A DNA stretch of 64,000 nt from Seohaeicola saemankumensis (lineage in GTDB: Bacteria; Pseudomonadota; Alphaproteobacteria; Rhodobacterales; Rhodobacteraceae): contig NZ_JAINWI010000013.1 of the NCBI RefSeq assembly GCF_021021435.1, positions 186,001 through 250,000 on the forward strand, read 5' to 3'. Of the stretch, positions 10,201-19,187 are shown piece by piece. A program made the translations under genes and the position numbers. Within the stretch, counting starts at the first letter, position 1. Every line of letters begins with the position of its first letter. The notes under the pieces were generated by a model. The model was not told the DNA's origin and did not search any database. It was given only the letters and a program-made list of their open reading frames with translations.

Positions 10201-12753
10201 GGGCAAGATATCGTCGAACAGCGGGCGGATGCCGATCATCGGCGTGTCGGGTGCCAATGCGCGGGTCAGTTCACGCTCGACCGGACGGTTCGAGGCTTCG
10301 CTGACGCGTAGAGTGACGCGTGCTTCAAGCGGGCTGCCTGCAGATTGTGTCTGTGGCAGTATCAGCGGCAGGGTTGCGCTTCCGTCCGCATCGGTGCGGG
10401 CAGGCTCTAGCGCGCGACTGCGCGGGCTGACCGGCTCATCATGGCGGCCAAAGCGGTACATGGGGAAGGTGTCGATCCGGTCGGTGCCGCGCAGTTGAAC
10501 CTCGCCCTCGATGGCGAGATCCGCTGCCGGTGCCCCGAAAAGGTATCGGGCTGTGACGGAGAGGGGCGGGATGTCGTCAGTCCGCAAGGCTCCATCCGGC
10601 AGCCTTGCCTCGAAGTCGATGCGTTCGGGCAGAAAATCTTCGACCAGAACTGTGCGGCTGGCAAGGGGGGCGGCATCCACATCAGCCTTGATGTCCAGTC
10701 GCCATGCCCCGCGCGGGACCGAATTGCCAAGGGGAAGGGCGAATATATGCCCACCAGCAAGCTCTTCGGTGGAGAGCGCGCGGGAATACTCGACCCCGTC
10801 AGGACGCGTCAGAATAGCTGTGACGGGCAGGCCCGAAATCGCGCCAGCCTTGTCGTCGCGGGTCAGCGCGGTTGCGTGGATCGTTTCGCCAACGCGGTAG
10901 GCGCCACGATCCGTTGCCAGAAATACGTCGATCGGTGGTGCAGGCGTGCGCCCTTCGACGCCGCGATCGGACAGATCAAAGGACGGATCGGTCAGCGACA
11001 GAAAAGCGATATCCTGCGCCGCGTTGTTATCCGCATCATGTTTCACAACAATCAGGGCAGGGGCTGCCGCGCCATTGCCCCGCGTCAGTCCCGCATCAAA
11101 GCGAAGATATCCCTGATCATCGGTCACGCCCTCGGCAATCACGGCATTGGCACGGCTCAACAGTGTCACCTGCGCGCCGTCCAAGGCCGTGGCGTTTGAA
11201 AGCTGTCGCACCATGACGTGCAGGCCATCTGTGCCCGACATTGTCGACAGGCCCAGATCGGATAGCACGAACCATTGCGTGGCTCCGGGATCGTCATAGG
11301 GATCGGCCCCCGGCACCTTGGCGGTCAAGGCATAGATGCCTGCAGAAACATCCGACAGCACCTCGCCCAACGGCAGGCGGGTAATCATGTCGCGGTTAAG
11401 GGTGTTTCCGGTCTCGCCCTGTCCGGTCCAGACCTTTTCGGCGATATCGCCGGCAAAGTTGCGGGACTGCCATTCCGGCAGTGTCGTGCCAAAAAAATTG
11501 TCCTGCATGGCGCGCAACAGGTTGCGGTCGCTGATCCGGTACAAAGTCAGGTCGATCTTGTCCAGATTGACGGTTTGCACCGGCAAGGCCGCATCAGCGC
11601 TGCGCGGCAGAACATAAGCCCGGCCGGGAAAGACGATGCCCGGTGATCTGTCACGCACATAAAGCACCAGTTCGACATCGCGCAAAAGCGCCTCGCCGCT
11701 GGCGGCAGGCAGGCCTGCGCGCAGCACGACCCTGTAGCGCTCACCGTGGCGCACGCCGTCGATGCAAAGCTGATTATCTGCCGCCGATACCGACAGGGTT
11801 GCATCGGGCAAACCGACAAACGGGGTGTAATCCTGCCCCGCCTTGATCAACGATTCTGAGAATTGCGCGCAGATACGCGGTGTGGCGCTGTCGCTCTCGG
11901 TGCTGTTGCCGACAATGCGGAAGCCGTATTTTCCAGTAGCCTCTTCCAGCAGCGCATCCAGATCAGCACGCGGTGCGATGCTTTGGGCCAGCCGCAGGGC
12001 GGGGATCATGTCGCGGCCACGCTCGGCGGCCTCAAGCTGCTGGGCCATGACCTCCAGCGCGCTGACTTGCTGCGCGGTTGAGGTCGCCCGCAGATACCCG
12101 TTGATAGCGGCCCCGACGGCGCGCTCGCGCAAGCGCATCTGCTGGTCATAGCGTTGCGCGGTCAGTCGCGCTGTCAATCTGGCATATTCCACCCAGAGAT
12201 CGCTGCGATCCACCACTGAGACCGCTGCGCCGATCCAATAGGCGGCATTGGCATCGTCGCCCGCATTCGAACGGTCCAATGCCGCTTGCAGGATCTGGTC
12301 CAGATCGAAGCCGCCCGCCGGATGCAGCACGCCGATCTCTAGCGCTAGATCGCGTGCCTTGCTTAGTGTTTGTGTCCCCAGCCAGCCAAGATCGCCTGCC
12401 CTGTCGGTTGCGGTCTGGCGCAAGCTCGGATCAGTCTTGACCACCTCGGCGGATGTGGCACCCGCAAAGGGGATACGGTCCTGCACTGCGGATTTCGGAA
12501 AACAGGCGCGCGAGCGGGTGTTGAAGGTGAAGGCTTGGCAACTGTCATTCGCCAGACATGTCGTCTGGCAGGCTTCGAACGTCGTGTCGAACAGCGGTTG
12601 CAGATCGCTACCCGGAAAATCTGTGTCCTGCGTGACGACAAGCCTGCGTTCGGGAACAAGATCCTGCGCTTTCGCAGGTTGGCTGAAAAGGCTGCCATGA
12701 CCGACCAGTCCGACGACAAGTGCTGCGATGGTCATGTTTGAAAAACGGCGCAT
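7282..12753 (-). CDS. Bacterial alpha-2-macroglobulin family protein with thioester motif
   Basis: The 1823-residue secreted or periplasmic protein starts at MRRFSNMTIA, with AAAGGAGG five bases before the ATG; an upstream in-frame ATG lacks this signal. A Sec signal peptide ends near AKAQ. A cysteine-rich PAN/apple-like segment follows (about residues 45-90), then MG/bait-region domains, and the thioester site GCTEQ with C1381 and Q1384, then the alpha-toroid part. The thioester is expected to couple covalently to attacking proteases. E. coli YfhM is an inner-membrane lipoprotein; no lipobox cysteine is visible here, so membrane attachment may differ. The gene is translated just ahead of pbpC. 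Confidence 0.93.
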   Translation of the reverse strand: MRRFSNMTIAALVVGLVGHGSLFSQPAKAQDLVPERRLVVTQDTDFPGSDLQPLFDTTFEACQTTCLANDSCQAFTFNTRSRACFPKSAVQDRIPFAGATSAEVVKTDPSLRQTATDRAGDLGWLGTQTLSKARDLALEIGVLHPAGGFDLDQILQAALDRSNAGDDANAAYWIGAAVSVVDRSDLWVEYARLTARLTAQRYDQQMRLRERAVGAAINGYLRATSTAQQVSALEVMAQQLEAAERGRDMIPALRLAQSIAPRADLDALLEEATGKYGFRIVGNSTESDSATPRICAQFSESLIKAGQDYTPFVGLPDATLSVSAADNQLCIDGVRHGERYRVVLRAGLPAASGEALLRDVELVLYVRDRSPGIVFPGRAYVLPRSADAALPVQTVNLDKIDLTLYRISDRNLLRAMQDNFFGTTLPEWQSRNFAGDIAEKVWTGQGETGNTLNRDMITRLPLGEVLSDVSAGIYALTAKVPGADPYDDPGATQWFVLSDLGLSTMSGTDGLHVMVRQLSNATALDGAQVTLLSRANAVIAEGVTDDQGYLRFDAGLTRGNGAAAPALIVVKHDADNNAAQDIAFLSLTDPSFDLSDRGVEGRTPAPPIDVFLATDRGAYRVGETIHATALTRDDKAGAISGLPVTAILTRPDGVEYSRALSTEELAGGHIFALPLGNSVPRGAWRLDIKADVDAAPLASRTVLVEDFLPERIDFEARLPDGALRTDDIPPLSVTARYLFGAPAADLAIEGEVQLRGTDRIDTFPMYRFGRHDEPVSPRSRALEPARTDADGSATLPLILPQTQSAGSPLEARVTLRVSEASNRPVERELTRALAPDTPMIGIRPLFDDILPEGSQARFRVIGLAPDLAPAPLRVRWTVNRIETRYQWYQQDGSWQWEPVTNRTRIATDAATLGTEPLEIATAVDWGRFELIVETLDSAYAASSIGFDAGWYAPADTATTPDMLELSLDKANYRSGETAMLRIVPRHAGIASIAVMANRLIDMQTVTVTEGENLIPLTVTDEWGVGAYVTATVIRPMDVAAGQMPARALGLAHAAIGPADKQLQVSIAAPEAADPRGPLDLSVQVDGIAEGETAHITLAAVDLGILNLTGFQSPDPSAHYFGQRRLGMELRDVYGRLIDGMDGAMGQVRSGGDAGSQMRLQSPPPTEELLAFFSGPITVGADGLAQIGFDLPSFNGTVRLMAMAWSPHAVGQAEADVLVRDPVVVAASLPRFLAPGDSSRLLLELTHAEGPVGRMGLDITADGIMLEGTVPSGVTLAQGEQQSLMVPIHADEPGDHSIRVALTTADGRQLVKTLVLPVRANDPETSVTSRLTLAPSESLDLSSASFAGFQSGTGSVTLGAGPLSRLNAPALLAMLDRYPYGCTEQLASQTMPLLSMQDMVERLGLGDRDRINDRIASSIDRILTRQSGNGGFGLWQAGSGDFWLDAYVTDLLSRARAGGHTVPDTAFRLAIDNLRNRINYAPDFDSGGEDLAYALMVLAREGAANMGDLRYYADQKADALATPLAAAQLGAALALYGDQTRADRLFVRAAGMIEAQSGVETPVWRADFGTSLRDTAGVLALAAEAGSNAVDMSILAQQIAAANRPFSPQEASWSLLAAHALVRDGNLTGLEVNGLPLDGPVLRSTDTALALAPVNLRNVSDAPVDVTLTTYGAPEGATTASGYGYQIARSYYTLDGAPVAADQVTVGSRMVVVLTVSPSDRSGARLMVNDPLPSGFEIDNPNLLNAGDIAALEWLNPAYAEHAEFRSDRFLAAVDWQSDQPFTLAYIVRAISPGEFHHPAALVEDMYRPEYRANTASGRVVVTD

Positions 12754-12915
12754 CGGGGCCTCCTTTTTGTCAATGGTCCATGCTGCCATGGTGCCGCTTT
12801 GTCACGCAAGGATTCCTGTGCAACGGGTGGTTTTGTTTACCGCGAATTCACCTCGTCATCCGATGCTGGCGCGAAACCTTTGCCTTGATGCGCCCGTGAC
12901 CCCGAAAGGACAGGC

Positions 12916-15153
12916 ATGAGCCTTGCCAACAAACTTGCCGAAGAACGCCGCGCAAGGCTGGCTGCGGAACGTATGCTTGAATTGAAACAGGCCGAACTGT
13001 TCGCTGCCAATCGTAAACTGGGGCGGCATGCCAAAGCCCTTTCCGAAGAAATCCACGAGACACGCGCGCAGGTCCAGACGATCGAGGATGAGAACAGGCG
13101 CGTCAAATCCGACCTCAGCATGGCGCATCAGAAGATCGAGATTGCAGAGCGGCGTCTGTGGCATTCCATCGAGACAATTCAGGACGGATTTGCCTTCTTC
13201 GACCTTGATGACCAGATGATCGCTGCCAATCATGCCTATCTGTCGGTGTTCGACGGTCTGGAAGAAGTGGGGCCGGGCGCAAGCTATTCGCGCATCCTGC
13301 AACTTCTAACCGAAGAAGGCATCGTGAATATCGGCGCGCAAAGCCCTGCCGACTGGCGCGCCATGATGCAGAACCGCTGGGAAAAGCCCGATCCCGAACC
13401 CACGGTCATCCAGCTTTGGAATAAGCAATATATCAAACTTATCGACCAGCGCGGCAAGGGTGGCGATGTTGTCAGTCTTGCGCTGAACATCACCGAAACT
13501 GTCCGCTACCAGAAGGTGTTGAAAACCGCCCGTGTCCGCGCCGAGGCGGCGAACAGGGCCAAATCCGCCTTTCTGGCGAATATGAGTCATGAAATCCGCA
13601 CCCCCATGAACGGTGTTGTCGGCATGGCCGAGTTGTTGGGCGACACCGCGCTGAACGAGGAGCAGCGGCTTTATGTGAACACGATCAAATCATCTGGCGA
13701 GGCGCTGCTGGTGATCATCAATGACGTGCTCGACTATTCCAAGATCGAGGCAGAGCGTCTGACGCTGCATCCCGAACCTTTCGATCTGGAACGCGCGATT
13801 CATGAGGTGATCTTGCTGCTGCAACCCAGTGCGCGACAAAAGGGACTGGATCTGGTGGTGGATTACGATCTGTTCCTGCCCACGCTTTTCATGGGCGATC
13901 CTGGACGTATCCGGCAAGTTCTGACCAACCTGATCGGCAATGCGGTCAAGTTCACCCAATCCGGTCATGTCCTGATCCGCGTTGTCGGCATGCAAGCCGA
14001 AGGCAGCACGCAGGGACAGGTCCATGTGACCGTCGAGGATACGGGTATCGGTATTCCCGCCGACAAGATCCAGCATGTCTTCGGCGAGTTCAATCAGGTG
14101 GAAGACGAGCAGAACCGCCGGTTCGAGGGTACAGGGCTTGGGCTTGCCATCACGCAGCGCCTGATTGCCTTGATGGGCGGGCAAATCTGGGTCGATTCAG
14201 AGGAGGGGCGCGGCAGTGCTTTTGGCTTCCAACTGATGCTGCCTGTGGTGGATACGGAAAAAGGCGATCCCGCATATCTGCGTTTTGCCAAGCCAGAGAA
14301 AGGTTTGCGAAGGGCACTTGTTGTCGATCCGTCCGAAGTGAACCGCCGCATTCTGACGCGGCAGATGCAGGCCTTGGGTATCATGGTGGATGCCTGCGCT
14401 ACAGGGGCCGACGCGCTGGAGCGGTTGACCTTGCGGCATGATCTGATCCTGACAGAACATGCGATGCCCGATATGGACGGCCTTGAACTGGCCGATGTCC
14501 TGCGTGCGCGGGGGTATTCGGTGCCGATCCTGCTGTTCACTGCCAATCCGGCCTTTGCAGAACAGGACCCTGCCCATGTCTATCTGCATGCGATCCTGCA
14601 AAAACCCACGCCACGGCGGCTTCTGTTTGCCGCATTGGGCGGGTTGGAAGAGCCTGCGCCTACAGCCGCGCTGGACATGCTGCCCGGTATCCCCGACCCT
14701 CCGCCCGCTGCTTCGCATGACGCACGTCTGATGCGCGTCCTCGCGGCCGAGGATAACCGCACCAATCAACTGGTTTTCTCGCGGATGGTGCAGCATCTGC
14801 GGATTGATCTGCGCTTTGCCGCCGACGGCGTTGAAGCGCTGCGCCTGTATGAGGATTTCGCGCCCGATCTGGTGTTTATGGACATCTCCATGCCTCGCAT
14901 GGACGGCAAGGAAACGACACGCCAGTTGCGGGCCTTGGAGGTGGAGCAAGGCAAGACGCGCCTGCCGGTTGTCGCCATGACTGCCCATGCAATGGACGGC
15001 GACCGTGAGGAGATCCTTTCGGCAGGGTTGGACGATTACCTCTCGAAACCGCTGCGAAAGGCGGAACTTGTTAAGAGGATACTGACCTATTGTCCGGCAG
15101 ATGCGCTGGCACCGACGGGAATGCCCGATCAGGCACGTGAGGTTTCGGCCTGA
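12916..15153 (+). CDS. Soluble PAS-containing hybrid histidine kinase with two receiver domains
   Basis: The 745-residue protein has no signal peptide or membrane segment, so it should sense an internal signal. In order: a charged coiled coil (1-85), a PAS-like domain (about 86-195), HisKA with phospho-accepting H225 (MSHEIRTPMNG), HATPase_c with N, G1 (DTGIGIP) and G2 (GTGLGLA) boxes, a first receiver (about 468-575) and a second receiver (about 600-735). The second has the normal acceptor D656 (FMDISMPRMDG). In the first, the acceptor position is glutamate (E514, LTEHAMPDMDG), so it probably cannot be phosphorylated normally. No response regulator or Hpt gene is adjacent, and no target can be named. 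It is divergent from the A2M gene by 162 bases. Confidence 0.93.
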   Translation: MSLANKLAEERRARLAAERMLELKQAELFAANRKLGRHAKALSEEIHETRAQVQTIEDENRRVKSDLSMAHQKIEIAERRLWHSIETIQDGFAFFDLDDQMIAANHAYLSVFDGLEEVGPGASYSRILQLLTEEGIVNIGAQSPADWRAMMQNRWEKPDPEPTVIQLWNKQYIKLIDQRGKGGDVVSLALNITETVRYQKVLKTARVRAEAANRAKSAFLANMSHEIRTPMNGVVGMAELLGDTALNEEQRLYVNTIKSSGEALLVIINDVLDYSKIEAERLTLHPEPFDLERAIHEVILLLQPSARQKGLDLVVDYDLFLPTLFMGDPGRIRQVLTNLIGNAVKFTQSGHVLIRVVGMQAEGSTQGQVHVTVEDTGIGIPADKIQHVFGEFNQVEDEQNRRFEGTGLGLAITQRLIALMGGQIWVDSEEGRGSAFGFQLMLPVVDTEKGDPAYLRFAKPEKGLRRALVVDPSEVNRRILTRQMQALGIMVDACATGADALERLTLRHDLILTEHAMPDMDGLELADVLRARGYSVPILLFTANPAFAEQDPAHVYLHAILQKPTPRRLLFAALGGLEEPAPTAALDMLPGIPDPPPAASHDARLMRVLAAEDNRTNQLVFSRMVQHLRIDLRFAADGVEALRLYEDFAPDLVFMDISMPRMDGKETTRQLRALEVEQGKTRLPVVAMTAHAMDGDREEILSAGLDDYLSKPLRKAELVKRILTYCPADALAPTGMPDQAREVSA

Positions 15154-15162
15154 TTGCCGATC

Positions 15163-15939
15163 TCAGGCGGCCTTGTCTGCCGCTACCGCCTGGCGCAGGA
15201 AAACCGGACGGTCGCCTTCGCTCAGGTCAGGGCGGTAGGCATAGCCGCCGCTGTCGAAATCGTGAAGCCCTTCTGGGCTGGTCAGGCGGTGCTGGATGAT
15301 GAAGCGCGCCATCGCGCCGCGCGCTTTCTTGGCATAGAAGCTGACGATCTTGGCCTCGCCGTTCTTTTCTTCTAGAAAAACGGGCGTGATCACGCGCGGC
15401 TTCAAACTGTTCAGGTCAACCGCACCGAAATATTCCTGACTGGCACAATTGACCAGAACATCCGTACCTAGCGCCTTGGCCTGCGTGTTCAGCGCCTGCG
15501 CGATCCGGTCGCCCCAATAGTCATATAGCGATTTACCCCGCGCCGTTTTCAACCGGCTGCCCATTTCCAGACGGTAGGGCTGGATCGCATCAAGCGGGCG
15601 CAGAACACCGTAAAGCCCCGACAAGATCCGCAAGTGATCCTGCGCGAATGTCATTTCATCAACATCCAGCGATCCTGCCTCAAGCCCTTGATAGGTATCG
15701 CCTGCAAAAGCCAATGCCGCAGGCTTTTCGGCCATCGTGCCGAAGTCACGGAAACGGTCGGCATTCAGCCGTGCCAAAGACTCGCTGATCCCCATCAGCT
15801 TTTGCAGGTCTTTCACAGTCAGGTCACGGGCGGTTTCGGCCAGAACTTCGGCGTCCCGCGTGAAATCCGGACGTGTGGGCGTTACATCGGCAACGGCGGA
15901 CATATCCAGTTTCTTGGCCGGTGACACGGTGATCAGCAT
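15163..15939 (-). CDS. yaaA: Peroxide stress protein YaaA (DUF328)
   Basis: The 258-residue protein begins MLITVSPAKKLDM and contains the family segments YRLEMGSRLKT and NCASQEYF. In E. coli YaaA is OxyR-induced, binds DNA and limits free iron during hydrogen peroxide stress; the same role here is inferred from family membership. It lies 33 bases downstream of recQ on the same strand and may share its transcript. It is convergent with the histidine kinase gene, nine bases away. Confidence 0.9.
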   Translation of the reverse strand: MLITVSPAKKLDMSAVADVTPTRPDFTRDAEVLAETARDLTVKDLQKLMGISESLARLNADRFRDFGTMAEKPAALAFAGDTYQGLEAGSLDVDEMTFAQDHLRILSGLYGVLRPLDAIQPYRLEMGSRLKTARGKSLYDYWGDRIAQALNTQAKALGTDVLVNCASQEYFGAVDLNSLKPRVITPVFLEEKNGEAKIVSFYAKKARGAMARFIIQHRLTSPEGLHDFDSGGYAYRPDLSEGDRPVFLRQAVAADKAA

Positions 15940-15972
15940 TTCATTCCCCTCAAGTCCAATTTTGCTGATGAT

Positions 15973-18012
15973 CTAGCCCGCATCACGCAGGACGTCCAGA
16001 AAAGTGGAGCCAAAACGCTCGGCGCGTTTGTCGCCTAGCAAGCGTTCCATCTCGGCATCATTGCGCGGGCGCAGTTGTGCGACCTTGGCAAGCAAAGCAG
16101 CAGAGCAACTCAGCGGCTTGTCCACGCCGTCGGCACCCCGCGCAAGATCGGCCTGTGCCGCCAGCAGACGGTCGTACACCGTGCCTGCTGTCTGACCTGC
16201 CATCTTGCGGCGCGTCGGGTGCATCTGTTCGACAGCGCCGGTGATCACCTCCAGAAATGTGCGGCTATAGCTTTCCAGCTTCTTGGCACCCACGCCGCCG
16301 ACCCGCGCCATCGCATCCAGTGTGGCAGGGCGGGTTTCGGCCATCTCGATCAGAGTCTTGTCGGTGAAGATCACATAAGCAGGCACGCGCGCCGCCTCGG
16401 CTAGTGCGCGTCGCTTGGCCTTCAGGGCAGATAGTAACGGTGCATCTTCGTCCGAGACCAGCGTTTTGACAGCCGGACGGCGATCGGGCTTGGCGATGGA
16501 ATCCGCCCGCAGCGTAATCGTCGCCTCGTCGCGCAGGATCGGACGGGCGCTGTCGGTCATCCTCAGCGCGCCATGGCGTTCGGGATCGGGGCGGATCAGG
16601 TCATGCCCCATCATCTGCCGGAAAATCGCCTGCCATTGCGGTCGGTTGTAATCACGCCCCACGCCGAATGTTGGCAAGGCGTCATGCCCGCGCTCGCGCA
16701 CTTTGTCTGTGGTATGGCCTGTCAGAATGTCGATCAGATGGCCTGCGCCGAACCATTCCTCGGTCCGCAGGATCGCCGACAGCGCCTTCCGGACGGCCAA
16801 AGTGCCGTCAAACACTTTGGCAGGCGAGTCGCAAAGATCGCAATTGCCACAAGGCTCCGGTGCTTCGCCGAAATACCGCAGCAAGCTTTGCCGCCTGCAT
16901 TGCAGCGCCTCGGCCAGACCGAGCAGGGCATTCAGTCGCGCATGATCCGCCATGCGGCGATCAGCGGGGGCCATCCCCTCGTCAATCTGGGAGCGGCGCA
17001 GACGGATATCGTCGGGTCCGAAAAGAGTCAGAGTTTCGGCAGGCGCACCATCGCGCCCGGCGCGGCCGATTTCCTGATAATAGGCCTCGATCGACTTGGG
17101 CAAATCGGCGTGGACGACCCATCGGATATCCGGCTTGTCGATCCCCATGCCAAAGGCGACCGTCGCCACGACGATCAACCCGTCCTCCTGCTGAAAACGG
17201 GTTTCGGTGTCGCGCCGCGCCTCGGCTTCCATGCCGCCGTGATAGTGACAGGCGACATGACCCGCCTCGCGCAGGGCTTGCGCCAGCGTTTCGGTCTTGG
17301 CGCGGGTGCCGCAATAGACGATCCCTGACTGCCCCTTGCGGGCTGCAGCAAAAGACAGGACCTGGCGGCGTGGGTTGTCTTTGGCAGCAAAAGCAAGGTG
17401 GATATTCGGGCGGTCGAACCCGCGTAGAAACTTGAGCGGGGCCTGCCCGTCAAACAGTCGCGCAACAATCTCGTCCTGCGTTTCGGCGTCAGCCGTGGCG
17501 GTAAAGGCTGCCAGCGGAACATCCAATGCGCGGCGCAATTCACCGATCCGCAGATAGTCGGGGCGGAAATCATGGCCCCATTGGCTGACGCAATGCGCCT
17601 CGTCCACAGCGATCAGGCTGACGCCCGCACGTTTGAGCATTCCGTAAGCGGAATGTGAGGCCAGACGTTCCGGCGCGATATACAGCAGCTTGAGGCGCTT
17701 TTCCTCCAGCGCAAGCCAAACGGCATCCGTTTCCTCGGGTGTATTGCCCGAGGTCAGTGCTCCCGCCTCGACCCCGGCTTCGCGCAAGGCACGCACCTGA
17801 TCGCGCATCAGGGCGATCAGCGGCGAGATCACGACAGTGACCCCCTCGCGCATCAAGGCGGGTAGTTGGAAGCAAAGGGATTTCCCGCCACCTGTGGGCA
17901 TGATGGCCAGCACGTTGCGCCCTTCGGCTACGGCATCAACGATTTCTGCCTGACCGGGGCGAAAAGCGTCGAATCCGAATACATCGCGCAAAAGCGGGAT
18001 GGCACCTTGCAT
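15973..18012 (-). CDS. recQ: ATP-dependent DNA helicase RecQ
   Basis: This 679-residue 3'-5' helicase unwinds recombination and replication-fork intermediates. It shows Walker A MPTGGGKSLCFQ, the DEAH box VDEAHC, motif IV-VI elements (ATVAFGMGIDKPD and QEIGRAGRDG), a zinc-binding region with C..C..CDLC near residue 385, the winged-helix RQC domain and a C-terminal HRDC domain (about 520-600). The open frame could start 23 codons earlier, but MQGAIPLLRDVFGFDAFRPG is the usual RecQ beginning and has an AGGGG sequence just upstream, so I use that start. Confidence 0.95.
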   Translation of the reverse strand: MQGAIPLLRDVFGFDAFRPGQAEIVDAVAEGRNVLAIMPTGGGKSLCFQLPALMREGVTVVISPLIALMRDQVRALREAGVEAGALTSGNTPEETDAVWLALEEKRLKLLYIAPERLASHSAYGMLKRAGVSLIAVDEAHCVSQWGHDFRPDYLRIGELRRALDVPLAAFTATADAETQDEIVARLFDGQAPLKFLRGFDRPNIHLAFAAKDNPRRQVLSFAAARKGQSGIVYCGTRAKTETLAQALREAGHVACHYHGGMEAEARRDTETRFQQEDGLIVVATVAFGMGIDKPDIRWVVHADLPKSIEAYYQEIGRAGRDGAPAETLTLFGPDDIRLRRSQIDEGMAPADRRMADHARLNALLGLAEALQCRRQSLLRYFGEAPEPCGNCDLCDSPAKVFDGTLAVRKALSAILRTEEWFGAGHLIDILTGHTTDKVRERGHDALPTFGVGRDYNRPQWQAIFRQMMGHDLIRPDPERHGALRMTDSARPILRDEATITLRADSIAKPDRRPAVKTLVSDEDAPLLSALKAKRRALAEAARVPAYVIFTDKTLIEMAETRPATLDAMARVGGVGAKKLESYSRTFLEVITGAVEQMHPTRRKMAGQTAGTVYDRLLAAQADLARGADGVDKPLSCSAALLAKVAQLRPRNDAEMERLLGDKRAERFGSTFLDVLRDAG

Positions 18013-18120
18013 GTGAACCCCTGTCGATCTGTCTATATCTGCTCTTGCTTGAGTAATCCCATACCATGGGTTGTTGGGCAAGAGGTCTATAACCCGATGT
18101 TTGACAGAAAGAGTTTCACA

Positions 18121-18405
18121 TTACCCCAACAGGATCGCGGGCAGGATAAAGTCGCGCAGCGCGATCACGGCGATAAAGGCCACCAGAGGCGCCAGATCCA
18201 AGGGACGGGTATCGGGAAGGATGCGGCGGATCGGGGTATAGACCGGCTCGAGCAGGCGATTCAGGCCCGTCCAGATCTGGCTGACGAACTGCTGGTTCAG
18301 GTTCAGCACCTGAAAATTGATCAGCCAGCTCATGATGATATGGGCCAGCATGATGAAAAACACCACGTCCAGTATCAGAGCAAGGGTCTGGTAAAGCGCT
18401 ATCAT
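18121..18405 (-). CDS. YggT family membrane protein
   Basis: This 94-residue protein has two hydrophobic helices flanking a central segment containing LLEPVYTPIRRILP, the hallmark of the YggT family. Members are small inner-membrane proteins whose function is poorly defined, with proposed links to cell division, osmotic stress or membrane organisation. The start MIALYQTLAL is supported by GGAGG ten bases upstream. A longer open frame on this strand begins further upstream but the extra part is arginine-rich and unlike the family, so it is excluded. Confidence 0.88.
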   Translation of the reverse strand: MIALYQTLALILDVVFFIMLAHIIMSWLINFQVLNLNQQFVSQIWTGLNRLLEPVYTPIRRILPDTRPLDLAPLVAFIAVIALRDFILPAILLG

Positions 18406-18538
18406 CCGTGTCGATCCTCCAGTTTGCCTGCACACAAGTAAGGGTGTCGTGCGTCGCTGGCAAGGTCTGCCCCAACGTCGGGGTTGACGCTGCCGTGCTG
18501 CAACCGGACAAAAGCGGCAGATAACAGGAGTAACCCCC

Positions 18539-19087
18539 GTGTATCCCGTCTTTCGACTTGCCCAGGAATTCATCCGCTTTCGCAACGCGCCAGCTTTGCC
18601 GCTGACAGGAACGCATGTGTCGCGCCACATGTGCCTGCCGTGGGATATCGACCTGTGGATGGAATTGAACAATGGCCGAACCCTGACGCTGTATGATCTC
18701 GGCCGCCTGCCACTGGCCAAACGGGCGGGTCTGCTTGGGGCGATGAAAGCGAATGGGTGGGGGCTGACGATGGCAGGGGCCTGTGTGCGCTATCGCCGTC
18801 GCGTCCGCATGTTCGAGGTCATCGAGATGCGATCCCGCGCGCTGTGCTGGGATGCAAGGTTCATCTATCTTGAGCAATCCATGTGGAAGAAGAACGGCGA
18901 CTGTGCCAACCATATCGTCTACCGCGCCGCGCTGACCGATGCAGGCGGCATTGTCGCCCCGTCAAAGTTGGCGCGGGTCATCGCGGGTGATGCACCCTCG
19001 CCCGCGATGCCCGACTGGATGGCAGCATGGGTCAAGGCCGAGGATCTGCGCCCATGGCCCCCGATGCAGGAGTCGTTGCCTGCCTGA
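18539..19087 (+). CDS. Acyl-CoA thioesterase-like hotdog protein
   Basis: The 182-residue protein starts at a GTG codon with ACAGGAG eight bases upstream. The segment DIDLWMELNNGRTLTLYDLG is typical of the hotdog thioesterase subfamily (4HBT_2, YbgC-like). These enzymes hydrolyse acyl-CoA thioesters, but the acyl group cannot be predicted here. It is a cytosolic protein with no signal sequence. It is divergent from the yggT gene. I am fairly sure of the fold family and unsure of the substrate. Confidence 0.72.
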   Translation: MYPVFRLAQEFIRFRNAPALPLTGTHVSRHMCLPWDIDLWMELNNGRTLTLYDLGRLPLAKRAGLLGAMKANGWGLTMAGACVRYRRRVRMFEVIEMRSRALCWDARFIYLEQSMWKKNGDCANHIVYRAALTDAGGIVAPSKLARVIAGDAPSPAMPDWMAAWVKAEDLRPWPPMQESLPA

Positions 19088-19187
19088 GCCTGGATGCCGC
19101 GCGGCGTCAGGATTGACTTGCTCATGTCATGATTTGGCTGTCTTATCCGGCAAAAGGCCGTTGCAAGGGCTGATCCAGGGGGACGGA

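Noticed and set aside
8830-10311. A 493-codon plus-strand open frame inside the A2M locus
   Set aside because: It is antisense to the well-supported alpha-2-macroglobulin gene and has no ribosome-binding site or domain signature.
18939-19187. N-terminal extension of the UMF1-like MFS gene
   Set aside because: The extra 83 codons overlap the thioesterase gene and are not membrane-like; the ATG at 19188 with a purine-rich site fits the family.
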